This document shows positions 1-6,659 of a DNA stretch of 12,564 nt, in pieces. Numbering within the stretch: the first letter of the stretch is position 1; each line of letters opens with the position of its first letter. The DNA comes from Pacificimonas sp036351775 (lineage in GTDB: Bacteria; Pseudomonadota; Alphaproteobacteria; Sphingomonadales; Sphingomonadaceae). The position numbers and the translations under genes are program-made. The stretch covers positions 1 to 12,564 of the forward strand of contig JAZBPX010000016.1 of assembly GCA_036351775.1 (NCBI GenBank), in the 5' to 3' direction. The notes beneath the pieces are model-generated. The model did not search any database and was not told the DNA's origin. It saw nothing but the letters and a program-made list of their open reading frames with translations.

Positions 1-72
1 AGCAATATATTTCAGATGGTTATCGTGCTCTGGCGTACCCTATCGCGCAATTCGGAAAGGTCATTTGACCAG
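1..72. mobile_element. Terminal segment of an integrated element (left of the att site)
   Basis: This stretch has no gene I can support. It sits where the 5' half of a tRNA-Arg gene should be, yet nothing in it pairs with the acceptor strand CGGGTGC (107-113) or the anticodon stem GGCAG (80-84). By the usual geometry of tRNA-targeting integrases it is therefore the end of an integrated element whose body lies to the left. A short palindrome, GGTCA-TT-TGACC at 59-70, stops 2 bases before the tRNA match and could be a recombinase arm or core site. The minus-strand reading frame across this region is the common artefact of translating antisense tRNA. Confidence 0.5.
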
Positions 73-117
73 CTCCGAAGGCAGAGGTCACAGGTTCGAA
101 TCCTGTCGGGTGCGCCA
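73..117 (+). other. 3' fragment of tRNA-Arg(CCG): probable attachment-site duplicate
   Basis: The 45 bases form the 3' half of a tRNA. The anticodon loop CTCCGAA (anticodon CCG) is at 73-79 and the 3' anticodon stem GGCAG at 80-84. A 5-base variable loop follows, then T-stem ACAGG/CCTGT around TTCGAAT (90-106), acceptor strand CGGGTGC (107-113), discriminator G and encoded CCA (115-117). It closely resembles the 3' half of bacterial tRNA-Arg(CCG) as I remember the E. coli gene. The 5' half is absent: no GCACCCG-type acceptor strand, D-arm or CTGCC lies upstream. Integrases that recombine at the anticodon loop leave such a copy at the far end of their element. The intact gene should lie further left. 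Confidence 0.75.
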
Positions 118-460
118 TTTCCTATCTCGGGCCCGAACCCCGCTCGGCGAAGGTTATGACGGAAAGATTTTCGTGCATCTGACTGCCTGCTTTTCCTTAT
201 CTTCGACGATCCACGAACGAACCTCGTCAATGTCGAGCATGTCCGTGGCGCATACCCATTCGGCTGCCGTCGTGCGAATGGCTTTACTTGTTGGTTGAAA
301 CTCTCTTGGGGATATGTCCTTCGATCCGCAGTTCATGCGATGTCTGATCGCTTTCGGGAAGTCACGGGCGGGTGCCAACGGAATTGAGTGGGATGACAAT
401 GGAACGTCGGACCTGCGAGAGTAGCGCTCTACACGTGCTTTAACGGCTCTTCGCTTTCCG
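118..460. other. Intergenic region after the tRNA fragment
   Basis: About 340 bases lie between the tRNA fragment and the stop of the first lipoprotein gene. A 10-base palindrome TCGGGCCCGA (127-136) follows the CCA but has no T-run, so it is at best a weak terminator. The only reading frame with some protein-like character is the short minus-strand one at 154-336, listed separately. GC is lower than in the genes to the right. I see no other RNA gene, repeat or promoter that I can defend. Confidence 0.5.
154..336 (-). CDS. Possible small hypothetical protein or gene remnant
   Basis: From ATG at 336 this frame gives about 60 residues, beginning MNCGSKDI and ending RCTKIFPS. The middle (TTAAEWVCATDMLDIDEVRSW) is balanced in composition and looks more like a real helical protein segment than most shadow frames. 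The frame stays open upstream to 609, but that part overlaps the lipoprotein gene and is arginine- and serine-rich, so it is probably spurious. No Shine-Dalgarno sequence precedes 336 and I recognise no family. It could be the tail of a gene broken when elements inserted at the neighbouring tRNA, or chance. Confidence 0.2.
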   Translation of the reverse strand: MNCGSKDISPREFQPTSKAIRTTAAEWVCATDMLDIDEVRSWIVEDKEKQAVRCTKIFPS

Positions 461-1414
461 TTACGAATTCGGGCGCAGGTTCTGCTGCAGTTTGCGGTTT
501 GCCGGGGAGTCGATGTCGCATTGCACGCGCAGGAACATGGGGTTGATGCCGATCCGGTTGGCGCCGGGCTCTGCCCACGCGTAGGCGAGCGTCTTGCCGC
601 TATAGTCACGGTCGAGAATGCCGACCACGAACGTCTCCCGGTACATCCCGTCCGACCACGTGTTCCTTAAGAAGACGAGCATGCCCCGTCCATCGGGATG
701 CGTGAAGGTGAACTCGCCCCCCTGATCGTGCAGGGAAATATAGTGCTGTGTGACGCGCGGGAACGCGCCGGGTTCTGCCGGAACGTCGATCATGCAGGCG
801 AAGCGCCGCGCCCTTTCGGCATAGCGCCACGGGCCGCCTGCTTCCTCTGCGGTGCGGAGCCAGAACTGGTCCGGCGTCGAACGAAATTCCGTCAAGGTCA
901 ACGGGTCCGCGCAGGTGTCGCTCGCGAGCGCCGCGGCCATGGCATCGCCGTCCCGTCTCAAGACGAGGTCACAGTCGGGGATCGGCACCGTCGGCAGTTC
1001 GTCCGCCGTTCCCTGCGCGGTGAACTGCCGTATGCGGATGATACCGGCCTCTTCATCGGGAAGGATAGCATAAAGCCGCGATGCGATCGGTGTCGTCCGG
1101 TCGTTGCCGCGGTAAAGCGATATCCGAAGCGCGTAGGGCGCAAGATCCGGCCGCTCTGTCTTCTCGATACGGACGTAGACGCGGGCCGGGCTGTTGTCCG
1201 CGCGGTAAGGCGCGAGTGAGGCGGGGTCCGCCGCAGCGAGCTGTTCGATATTGTCATACTCGCCCGGCATGGTGAGCATCAGGTTCTCGATCTGGCGTTC
1301 AAGGGCCGTAAAGCGCCGCTCTTCATGATTGGCCGGAAGGGTTTGCGCGTTCGAAACCGCCGCGCACCCCGCGCCGAGACCGACGGCAAGCATCAATGTG
1401 AGGAGGCGGTGCAC
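461..1414 (-). CDS. CpeT/CpcT-like lipoprotein (long form, 317 aa)
   Basis: Predicted lipoprotein, probably anchored in the outer membrane; function unknown. I chose GTG at 1414: GGAG stands 6 bases upstream and the N-terminus MHRLLTLMLAVGLGAGC is a good lipoprotein signal with acylated Cys17. A TTG at 1426 is possible, but its GGAGG lies 12 bases away inside a hairpin. Residues 50-55 (PGEYDN), a Cys pair (147 and 167, after a DCDL motif) and DQFW (181-184) match the other lipoprotein at 5820-6590 in order and spacing, and resemble the CpeT/CpcT (DUF1001) family. About 100 extra C-terminal residues, including FACMIDV and RVQCDID, are not in the shorter protein and carry two more cysteines. 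It lies 79 bases downstream of the receptor gene on the same strand and is probably co-transcribed. Bilin-lyase activity is not implied. The family call is from memory of motifs, and remoter than for the shorter protein. Confidence 0.7.
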   Translation of the reverse strand: MHRLLTLMLAVGLGAGCAAVSNAQTLPANHEERRFTALERQIENLMLTMPGEYDNIEQLAAADPASLAPYRADNSPARVYVRIEKTERPDLAPYALRISLYRGNDRTTPIASRLYAILPDEEAGIIRIRQFTAQGTADELPTVPIPDCDLVLRRDGDAMAAALASDTCADPLTLTEFRSTPDQFWLRTAEEAGGPWRYAERARRFACMIDVPAEPGAFPRVTQHYISLHDQGGEFTFTHPDGRGMLVFLRNTWSDGMYRETFVVGILDRDYSGKTLAYAWAEPGANRIGINPMFLRVQCDIDSPANRKLQQNLRPNS

Positions 1415-1420
1415 AACTCT

Positions 1421-1424
1421 CTCC
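1421..1424 (-). promoter_or_regulatory. Shine-Dalgarno GGAG that favours the GTG start at 1414
   Basis: On the minus strand GGAG is followed by AGAGTT and then GTG, a 6-base spacing. The competing TTG start at 1426 would overlap this site, and its own GGAGG lies within the stem at 1432-1465, where it would be masked. Confidence 0.45.
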
Positions 1425-1431
1425 AAATGAC

Positions 1432-1465
1432 GGCGGCGCCTCCACCGGATGGTGAAAGCGCCGCC
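1432..1465 (-). terminator. Strong intercistronic hairpin (attenuator or mRNA-stabilising stem)
   Basis: The minus-strand RNA folds into a 15-pair stem (arms 1451-1465 and 1432-1446) with tetraloop AUCC, of which two pairs are G-U. On the plus strand the same two positions become C-A mismatches, so the structure is optimal only in the RNA of the receptor transcript. The 3' side continues UCAUUUGG, not a U-tract, so full intrinsic termination is unlikely. Partial termination or 3'-end protection of the upstream receptor message fits better, allowing different levels of receptor and lipoprotein from one transcript. Confidence 0.5.
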
Positions 1466-1493
1466 AGTTGTTTCAAGATGCTGGCCTCAGCTT

Positions 1494-4022
1494 CTAGCGG
1501 AACCGGTAGGCAAGGCGAATGCCGAACTGGCGCTTGTCGCGAAGGCCGACCTGAGCGCCCTCTCTCGAGAAGTCGAAGAAGCCGCCGGGCCGGGTCCGGA
1601 CATCGAAGCTGAGATCCGAGAAGTTGAAACCGGATGTGGGCGAGTCTTCATCGAGGAGGTTGTTCACGAAGAACTCGATGTCCGCATTTTCTCCGGTGAT
1701 GCCGAGGCGTACGTTCACATCCGTCGCGTCAGGAATGCGGGCAACATTGGCGTTACTGATGTAGAAATCGCCTGTGTAGAAGAGGTCGCCGCGCAGGAAG
1801 ACGCTGTCGAACATGTCGCCGAAGCCGTCAAAGTCCCGCGTGTAGGTGCTGCCGAGGGACAGCGTGAGCGGCGGGAAGCGTGGAGCCTCTTGCCCTGCAA
1901 TGTCCGCATTCGGACCGAAGATATCGCCAAAGTCGCCCGTGCCGCCATCCGGCGGGAAGGACGAGATCGTCGCGTCGATATAGGCGAAGGAACCCTGCAT
2001 CGAGAAGTTGCGCGTCATGTTCACCGTGGCATCGAACTCGACACCGTAAATATCGGTCGATGCCCCGTTCGATGTGAACGCCACCGTACGCGTCGCGTTG
2101 GGTGAACCGACGACCTCGGAGACGACCTCCAGAGAGCGGAAGATTTCGTCGGTGCGCTGCATGTAGAAGGCGGCGAGGTTGAAGCCCCAGACGCCGTCCG
2201 GCGACTGCTGCTTCCAGCCGAACTCATAATTGGTCAGCGTTTCCTCGTCGAAGGTGATGCCGGCATCGGGGGCCAGCGCCTCGAGTTCGGCAAGCTGCGC
2301 CGCGTTCAGCGTCCCGACCTGCTCATTGAAGCCGCCGGGAAGGTTGCCCTCTGCATAGGTGAAGTAGAAGGTTGAATAGTCCGACGGCTGATAGCGCAGG
2401 GTGACGCGCGGCAGAAAGTTCTCGATCGTTGCGGGAGAAATCGGCGCGGGAAGACCGGCATTGACGTCTCCGTCCCGTATTTCATCGCGCTGGTAACGGC
2501 CCTCGAGTGTCAGCGACAGCTGGTCGGTGAACTGGTAGTCGACGGAACCGAAAACGCCGGTCGTCTTGGCACCTGAGGTGAACGGATCCAGGCGGAAGAT
2601 ATCGTTGAAATAGATCGGGTTGCCAAAGAAGCTTGAGGTTCCCGACGCGCTTTCAATATCTAGCTCGACATAGCTGGCACCGACGAGGACGTTCAGGCGG
2701 CCATCGAGGAAATTGCCCAGGAACTTACCCTCGAGTGTATAATCCTGAATGTCCCGTGCAGCGAAGGACAGAAAGGAATTGTCCGGCGACAGATCGAAGT
2801 CGAAGAATCGGCCGATCTCCTCCCGGTTGTACCCGCCGAGCAATTTGAAATCGATGTTCTCGGTAATGCCAACCTCGACATTCGCGCTTAGCCGCAATGA
2901 CGCGAGATCAAGCCCGAAATCGTCCTTGTTCATCGGGTTGTAGCGGAAATCGAACACCGCGGCATCAGGACTGAACCGCGGGTCGTTCATGAACCCGTTA
3001 TATTGGGCGACGTTTGCCGGGCCGCTATTCTGCCCAATTTCGGCGGCGCTTGGCGTTGGGATACGCCCGCGGAACACCGATTCCGTGCGGGTCGCGCCGC
3101 CGGGGCTCGGTACGATGGAGTCGGCCATGTTCACACTGCCGTCGGGGTTGATGAGGAAACCGCCGAAATTATGATCCGCGATGCCGACCGCCAAGGCAGC
3201 GGGCGGCGGACCGTCATCGATCTCCTGATAGGAGCCGCGCAGCTTCACTCGGAAATTGCTGGTCGGCTCGATCAGCAGCGTGCCGACGACTGTCCACTGC
3301 TCCTCGTCACCGAGCCGCTGGCCCGGTACCGCGACGTTATCATAGTGACCGTCCTTGGTATCGTAGCTGCCCGAAAGCCGCGCGCTGGCCCCGGGGAAAA
3401 TCGGCCCCTCCACGGCGACGTCGGCACTATATTCGCCGCGCGTTTGCGCCGTGCCGGCGGCACTGATGGTGAACTCGTCGGCCGGGTCTTTCGTGACGTA
3501 GTTAATCGCTCCGGCAAAGGTGTTTCGGCCGAACAGGGCTGACTGCGGACCCTTGATGATCTCCACGCGCTCCAGCTCTCCGAGCGCGATGGTCGATGCA
3601 CCGTTGCTAAGGTAGATACCGTCGAGGAAGACGGTCGCCGTCTGCTGCAGACGGTCGCCTGTCAGCACGGTGACGCCGCGGAATCGGGGGGTCGAGTCCA
3701 CGCGGGCAAAGGCGTCGTTGAACTCTTCGACAAAAGCACCCGGCGCGGCCTTGGTAACCTCGGTAATGTCATCGAAACCACCGCGCTGCAGCTCCTGCTC
3801 GCCAATCACGGAAACTGCAAGCGGCGCATCGAGCAGCGTCTCTTCACGGCGGCGGGCGGTAACCACGATGACATTCTGGTCGGTCAGGTTGCTGACGCTG
3901 GTTTCCTCTGCGTCATCGGCCGTTACGGCGGCCTGCGCATGGGCAGCGCTCGGCACAAGCATCGTGCCTGTGGCCATCATGGTGGTGGCAAGCAAAACGC
4001 CTCGGTTCTTCGTCGAGATCAT
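1494..4022 (-). CDS. TonB-dependent outer-membrane receptor (842 aa)
   Basis: Gated 22-stranded barrel that imports a ligand across the outer membrane using energy from TonB-ExbBD; ligand unknown. The start is ATG 4022 rather than 4037, because AGGGAGG ends 5 bases before it and lies inside the longer frame. The signal peptide runs to about residue 29 (SAAHA, then QAAV). The TonB box VIVVTARRRE is at 51-60. The plug follows, with the motif GPQSALFGRNTFAGAINYVTK at about 148-168, then the barrel, ending in the strand GIRLAYRFR. The length is typical of the large alphaproteobacterial receptors of this type, and no break is visible. Two operator-like palindromes lie about 190-220 bases upstream. 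The helical-repeat lipoprotein gene precedes it on the same strand and a CpeT/CpcT-like lipoprotein follows it. No siderophore, sugar or cobalamin gene in the window points to a substrate. Confidence 0.95.
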   Translation of the reverse strand: MISTKNRGVLLATTMMATGTMLVPSAAHAQAAVTADDAEETSVSNLTDQNVIVVTARRREETLLDAPLAVSVIGEQELQRGGFDDITEVTKAAPGAFVEEFNDAFARVDSTPRFRGVTVLTGDRLQQTATVFLDGIYLSNGASTIALGELERVEIIKGPQSALFGRNTFAGAINYVTKDPADEFTISAAGTAQTRGEYSADVAVEGPIFPGASARLSGSYDTKDGHYDNVAVPGQRLGDEEQWTVVGTLLIEPTSNFRVKLRGSYQEIDDGPPPAALAVGIADHNFGGFLINPDGSVNMADSIVPSPGGATRTESVFRGRIPTPSAAEIGQNSGPANVAQYNGFMNDPRFSPDAAVFDFRYNPMNKDDFGLDLASLRLSANVEVGITENIDFKLLGGYNREEIGRFFDFDLSPDNSFLSFAARDIQDYTLEGKFLGNFLDGRLNVLVGASYVELDIESASGTSSFFGNPIYFNDIFRLDPFTSGAKTTGVFGSVDYQFTDQLSLTLEGRYQRDEIRDGDVNAGLPAPISPATIENFLPRVTLRYQPSDYSTFYFTYAEGNLPGGFNEQVGTLNAAQLAELEALAPDAGITFDEETLTNYEFGWKQQSPDGVWGFNLAAFYMQRTDEIFRSLEVVSEVVGSPNATRTVAFTSNGASTDIYGVEFDATVNMTRNFSMQGSFAYIDATISSFPPDGGTGDFGDIFGPNADIAGQEAPRFPPLTLSLGSTYTRDFDGFGDMFDSVFLRGDLFYTGDFYISNANVARIPDATDVNVRLGITGENADIEFFVNNLLDEDSPTSGFNFSDLSFDVRTRPGGFFDFSREGAQVGLRDKRQFGIRLAYRFR

Positions 4023-4027
4023 GTGGT

Positions 4028-4034
4028 CCTCCCT
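4028..4034 (-). promoter_or_regulatory. Ribosome binding site AGGGAGG of the TonB receptor
   Basis: AGGGAGG is separated by ACCAC from ATG 4022. It overlaps codons 2-4 of the longer open frame starting at 4037, which argues for the internal ATG as the real start. Confidence 0.75.
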
Positions 4035-4210
4035 CATCGTTCAAAACCCGTTTCGCGGATGACGATTTGGGACTGGGCCCCGTTCTGGAGCAGCTCCCCA
4101 CCATCTGCGCTTCCCTATGCGAGACCCCGCGATTTGAGGTCTCGCCGAACGCGGAATTCACCCGCGTCAAAACACCCCAGTGCGGTAAGGGGTAAGCGGG
4201 CCTCCAAATG

Positions 4211-4222
4211 TTGTCCAGACAA
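4211..4222. promoter_or_regulatory. Operator-like palindrome, copy 1 (TTGTC-CA-GACAA)
   Basis: A perfect 5-base inverted repeat around a 2-base centre. The form TTGTnnnACAA is typical of operators of GntR/FadR-type repressors. An identical copy starts 23 bases away, about two helical turns, so dimers could bind the same face of the DNA. Both lie between the helical-repeat lipoprotein gene and the TonB receptor gene. The regulator is not in the window, and the assignment to GntR rests on operator form only. Confidence 0.6.
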
Positions 4223-4233
4223 ATGTCCTGAAG

Positions 4234-4245
4234 TTGTCCAGACAA
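4234..4245. promoter_or_regulatory. Operator-like palindrome, copy 2 (TTGTC-CA-GACAA)
   Basis: Identical in all 12 bases to the copy at 4211-4222, with an 11-base gap between the two. Chance repetition of a 12-base palindrome this close together is unlikely, so paired or cooperative binding upstream of the receptor gene is the simplest reading. Confidence 0.6.
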
Positions 4246-4267
4246 GTTTGCGGGGTGTCGTTTTGTG

Positions 4268-4304
4268 GTCACAGGGGTGGGCGCCACGCTCACTCACCTG
4301 TGAC
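4268..4304 (-). terminator. Hairpin downstream of the helical-repeat lipoprotein gene
   Basis: GTCACAGG (4268-4275) and CCTGTGAC (4297-4304) are perfect 8-base arms. A smaller nested palindrome, GTGGGCGCCAC, lies inside at 4276-4286. The structure starts 24 bases past the stop of the minus-strand gene at 4328 and before the receptor's operators, a sensible place for a terminator. The minus-strand 3' flank is CACAAAAC, with no U-tract, so Rho-dependent termination or a protein-binding role are alternatives. Confidence 0.35.
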
Positions 4305-4327
4305 AGGGACCGCGCGGCGCAGAGTTG

Positions 4328-5698
4328 TCAGAGGTAGCGGGGAAGGGCGGCCATGTCCGGGTCGGCGATCAGCCTGATGATCCGGCTGAGGGCGTGGACC
4401 CGCTCGCGTGCCGGGTGGATCTGCAGTGCCAGGGCCGTGCCCCCGGTCAGGTCGCCTTGCCGTGCGAGGGCCCAGGCCCGGTCGCGCCGGGTGACCGCGG
4501 CGAGTGACGATGTCGAGCCTAGCGGCGTGTCCGGTACCGCCGCCGCCAAAGCCTCGGCGAGCGCGATGTCGCCCGCGAACGCTGCGGACCCTGCCAGTTC
4601 GTAGGCGGTGTAGCCCTTCATCATGTCGGACTCGATGGCCGCCGCGAGGGAGCGGGCATCGGTGAGGATGGCGGGAACCGCGCCGGTTTGACCAGCATCG
4701 GCGAGGCGGGTTGCGATGCGGCTGGTGGCGCGGGCCTGCTCGTTCGGAGTTTCCGCCTCGGCGGCGGCGTTGCGGGCGTCGGCGATCAGGGTGCCCGCAG
4801 CGCCGAGGTTGCCCATTTCGATCTGGACGATGGCGATGTCGCGGAGGGCGCCGGCGCGAAAATAGCCGTCCTCGAGGCTCCGGGCGATGGTTTCAGCCTC
4901 GGCGAGCCAAGCTGCGGCGAGAGGGGTTTTGCCCGCCTGGAATGCGTGGGATGAGAGGTCGGAGCGGACGGTGGAACGGTAGTATTCGATGCTCATGGTG
5001 AGGGCATCGACGGCCTGTGCTGCTTCGCCAAAATATCCCTTTTTTGCCAAAAGGTTAGCTGCCTTTCGGAGGGCGACGGCCTTGTAGCCAGCTTCCGTAT
5101 CGGTGCCCTGCGGCAGGGCGACGGTTTTCGCAAGGCCGTCCGCGGCGTCGACCTGCGCCAGATGCGCGGCGGCAAGGCGGGCGCGGATGTCGGCGGCTTG
5201 GGTCTCGGCGAGGCCCGGCAGGCGGGCCGCGATCCCGTCGATCCAGGCGGGCGCAAGGCCGTGCGGCTGAAGGTCGGCCAGCGTCCCGGCAATCTCCGCG
5301 AGGGCGCGGCCGCGAACGCCTGCGTCGGCAATCCAGTCGCTGCGCCCGATCGCGCGGGAAATCAGCGCGGCGGCGGCATCCGCCTGTCCGTGGGCGTCAT
5401 AGGCCAAGGCGAGTTCCCCCGCCCCGCTGGCGAACGCGAAAGCGTCCGGGGTTTCCTCGAGAATGGCGGCGGTCTGGGCAAGGAGGCACGGTGCCGTGGG
5501 TACGGCTTCGGCCTCGCAGGCATCGGCGGCTTCGTAGGCCGGGGCAAACGCGGGGGGAGCTGCCGCGATGGTTCTGTCCGCCGCCCCGGTCATGGTCACG
5601 GCTGCCCCCGCCGGTGGCGGCGTACTCGCACAGCCCTGCATCAGGAGGGCCGCCGTCCCGCAAAGTGCCAGAAATCCGGTTCGTATCATGCCGCGCAT
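4328..5698 (-). CDS. Predicted lipoprotein with TPR-like helical repeats (456 aa)
   Basis: No named family recognised. The N-terminus (MRGMIRTGFLALCGTAALLMQGC) is a lipoprotein signal with lipid-bearing Cys23, then a Pro/Ala linker and a Cys pair (61 and 71). The rest is almost wholly helical and alanine-rich, built from degenerate pairs of about 34-40 residues: for example 88-118, 204-236, 280-310, 320-352, 360-388 and 403-430. These show the spaced Ala/Leu/Gly pattern and loops such as AxGQxxAA and QGDLTGG seen in tetratricopeptide proteins. Such solenoids usually bind other proteins. Starts at 5725, 5713, 5698 and 5689 are possible. None has a good Shine-Dalgarno; 5698 or 5689 give the best signal peptide and leave the operator at 5706-5717 outside the gene. 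The second CpeT/CpcT-like gene is divergent and the receptor gene lies downstream, suggesting a scaffold role at the envelope. Confidence 0.75.
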   Translation of the reverse strand: MRGMIRTGFLALCGTAALLMQGCASTPPPAGAAVTMTGAADRTIAAAPPAFAPAYEAADACEAEAVPTAPCLLAQTAAILEETPDAFAFASGAGELALAYDAHGQADAAAALISRAIGRSDWIADAGVRGRALAEIAGTLADLQPHGLAPAWIDGIAARLPGLAETQAADIRARLAAAHLAQVDAADGLAKTVALPQGTDTEAGYKAVALRKAANLLAKKGYFGEAAQAVDALTMSIEYYRSTVRSDLSSHAFQAGKTPLAAAWLAEAETIARSLEDGYFRAGALRDIAIVQIEMGNLGAAGTLIADARNAAAEAETPNEQARATSRIATRLADAGQTGAVPAILTDARSLAAAIESDMMKGYTAYELAGSAAFAGDIALAEALAAAVPDTPLGSTSSLAAVTRRDRAWALARQGDLTGGTALALQIHPARERVHALSRIIRLIADPDMAALPRYL

Positions 5699-5819
5699 CC
5701 GCCAGTTGTCCATACAACTCGACATAGATGGGCATCGTCGCTTAATCTATCCGTTCGTGGGGGCGCTTCGTTTCAGCCTCCGGACCGATACCGACCCTGA
5801 GCCGAAGAGAGCCGATCCC
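5699..5819. promoter_or_regulatory. Divergent promoter region
   Basis: This 121-base gap separates the minus-strand helical-repeat gene from the plus-strand CpeT/CpcT-like gene and must hold both promoters. It contains one operator-like palindrome (5706-5717). A weak sigma70-like pair, TCGACA then TAATCT about 18 bases on, could drive the plus-strand gene, but I would not rely on it. AGAGAG about 9 bases before ATG 5820 is a modest ribosome binding site. Confidence 0.4.
5706..5717. promoter_or_regulatory. Operator-like palindrome, copy 3 (TTGTC-CA-TACAA)
   Basis: Differs by one base from the two copies upstream of the TonB receptor (G to T at position 8). The 5' half-site and centre are unchanged and the other half becomes TACAA, still within GntR-type operator form. 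Its place between divergent genes means that one regulator could control the helical-repeat lipoprotein, the second CpeT/CpcT-like lipoprotein and the receptor together. Confidence 0.5.
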
Positions 5820-6590
5820 ATGATGCGACCCCACTGCCTGACGATTGCCGGAAAACCCGCGCTGCTGCTCGCCGCCGGACTGGCCCTGGCCGCCTGCACC
5901 CCCACCGCCGATGAGCCCGCACAGGCGAATGCAGAGGCCGCGATGATGGCGAACGAACCGGCGATGATCGCGCGCGAGGACATCAAGGCGACGATCCTGG
6001 ACTGGTGGCCGGGCGATTATGACAATGACGCGCAGATCGCGGCCTTTCGCGAGGACGGCGTCCCCATCTGGGTGCAGGGCCAGTCCGAAAATGGCGGCCC
6101 GTCAATGGGCGGCTTCCTGCCTGTCACCTCCTATTACCGCACGGTCGACCTGCCCGCGTTCGGCGGCGAGGTGCTGTATCTGGAGGAGTTCACCTTCGGC
6201 GACGACCCCTATCGCCACCGCATCTATACGGTCATCGACGATCCCGAGGCGGAACAGGTGCGCGTGAAACTCTATTACTTCTCGGATGAGGACAAGGAGC
6301 GGCTGGAGGGGACCTGGAACGACCTGTCGGGCCTCGCCGCGCTGACGCCCGACGACATGTCGCCGCTGCCCGACAACTGCGACCTGTATGTCACGCCCAT
6401 GGAAGACGGGCGGCTGGAGATGAAGATGCCGAAGGACCAGTGCGTGTTCGGCAGCACCATGTTCGATTATCAGGTGATCCTGGGCCCCGATGAATTCTGG
6501 TACCGCGACCGCATCGTCAACGCCGAAACCGGCGAATTCCGGAGCACGGCGGGGAGTTTTGGGTGGCATAAACTGGTGAAGGAGGGGTGA
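5820..6590 (+). CDS. CpeT/CpcT-family (DUF1001) lipoprotein (256 aa)
   Basis: Member of the family whose cyanobacterial relatives attach phycobilins to phycobiliproteins; the role here is unknown and probably different. It starts at ATG 5820 (or the adjacent 5823). The lipobox is LAAC with Cys26, then a short Ala/Glu/Met linker. Family features follow in order: WWPGDYDND (62-70), the strand LYLEEFTFGDDPYRHRIY (119-136), VRVKLYYF (147-154), a Cys pair at 187 (DNCDLY) and 208 (KDQCVF), DEFWYRDRI (224-232) and a closing FGWHKL (247-252). Length fits the family core plus the leader. The lipoprotein signal would place it outside the cytoplasm, unlike cyanobacterial bilin lyases. It shares the Cys pair, PGxYDN and D[EQ]FW motifs with the protein at 461-1414. 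Its promoter region carries the third operator copy. I see no phycobiliprotein or bilin synthesis gene nearby. Confidence 0.8.
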   Translation: MMRPHCLTIAGKPALLLAAGLALAACTPTADEPAQANAEAAMMANEPAMIAREDIKATILDWWPGDYDNDAQIAAFREDGVPIWVQGQSENGGPSMGGFLPVTSYYRTVDLPAFGGEVLYLEEFTFGDDPYRHRIYTVIDDPEAEQVRVKLYYFSDEDKERLEGTWNDLSGLAALTPDDMSPLPDNCDLYVTPMEDGRLEMKMPKDQCVFGSTMFDYQVILGPDEFWYRDRIVNAETGEFRSTAGSFGWHKLVKEG

Positions 6591-6633
6591 TGGCTGCCCA
6601 TCTGATCCAAGATATTTTCTGCTCGCCCCGCCA

Positions 6634-6655
6634 TTGACCGCTGTGCAAGAGTCAA
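6634..6655. promoter_or_regulatory. Possible autoregulatory inverted repeat TTGAC-N12-GTCAA
   Basis: Two perfect 5-base half-sites separated by 12 bases lie just before the ATG at 6660 of an Xre-type DNA-binding protein. Such proteins often repress their own operon through a palindrome in this place. No convincing -10/-35 pair or Shine-Dalgarno accompanies it. Confidence 0.3.
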
Positions 6656-6659
6656 AAGC

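Noticed and set aside
12..230. Minus-strand frame over the tRNA fragment containing a GAPDRIRTCDL-like string
   Set aside because: This is the well-known false protein produced by translating antisense tRNA sequence.
421..436. GTAGAGCGCTAC on the minus strand resembling a tRNA D-arm, as the displaced 5' half of the tRNA
   Set aside because: It is a simple palindromic sequence without the acceptor strand or anticodon stem, and on the opposite strand.
441..463. Inverted repeat TAACGG/CCGTTA overlapping the stop of the first lipoprotein gene, as a terminator
   Set aside because: Only 6 pairs, an 11-base A-rich loop and no U-tract on the minus strand; too weak to call.
698..1219. Plus-strand open frame opposite the first lipoprotein gene
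   Set aside because: Arginine-rich shadow of a gene with a clear lipoprotein signal and conserved motifs on the other strand.
3913..4293. Minus-strand frame covering the receptor's upstream region
   Set aside because: It runs through the operators and out of frame into the receptor signal peptide; composition is not protein-like.
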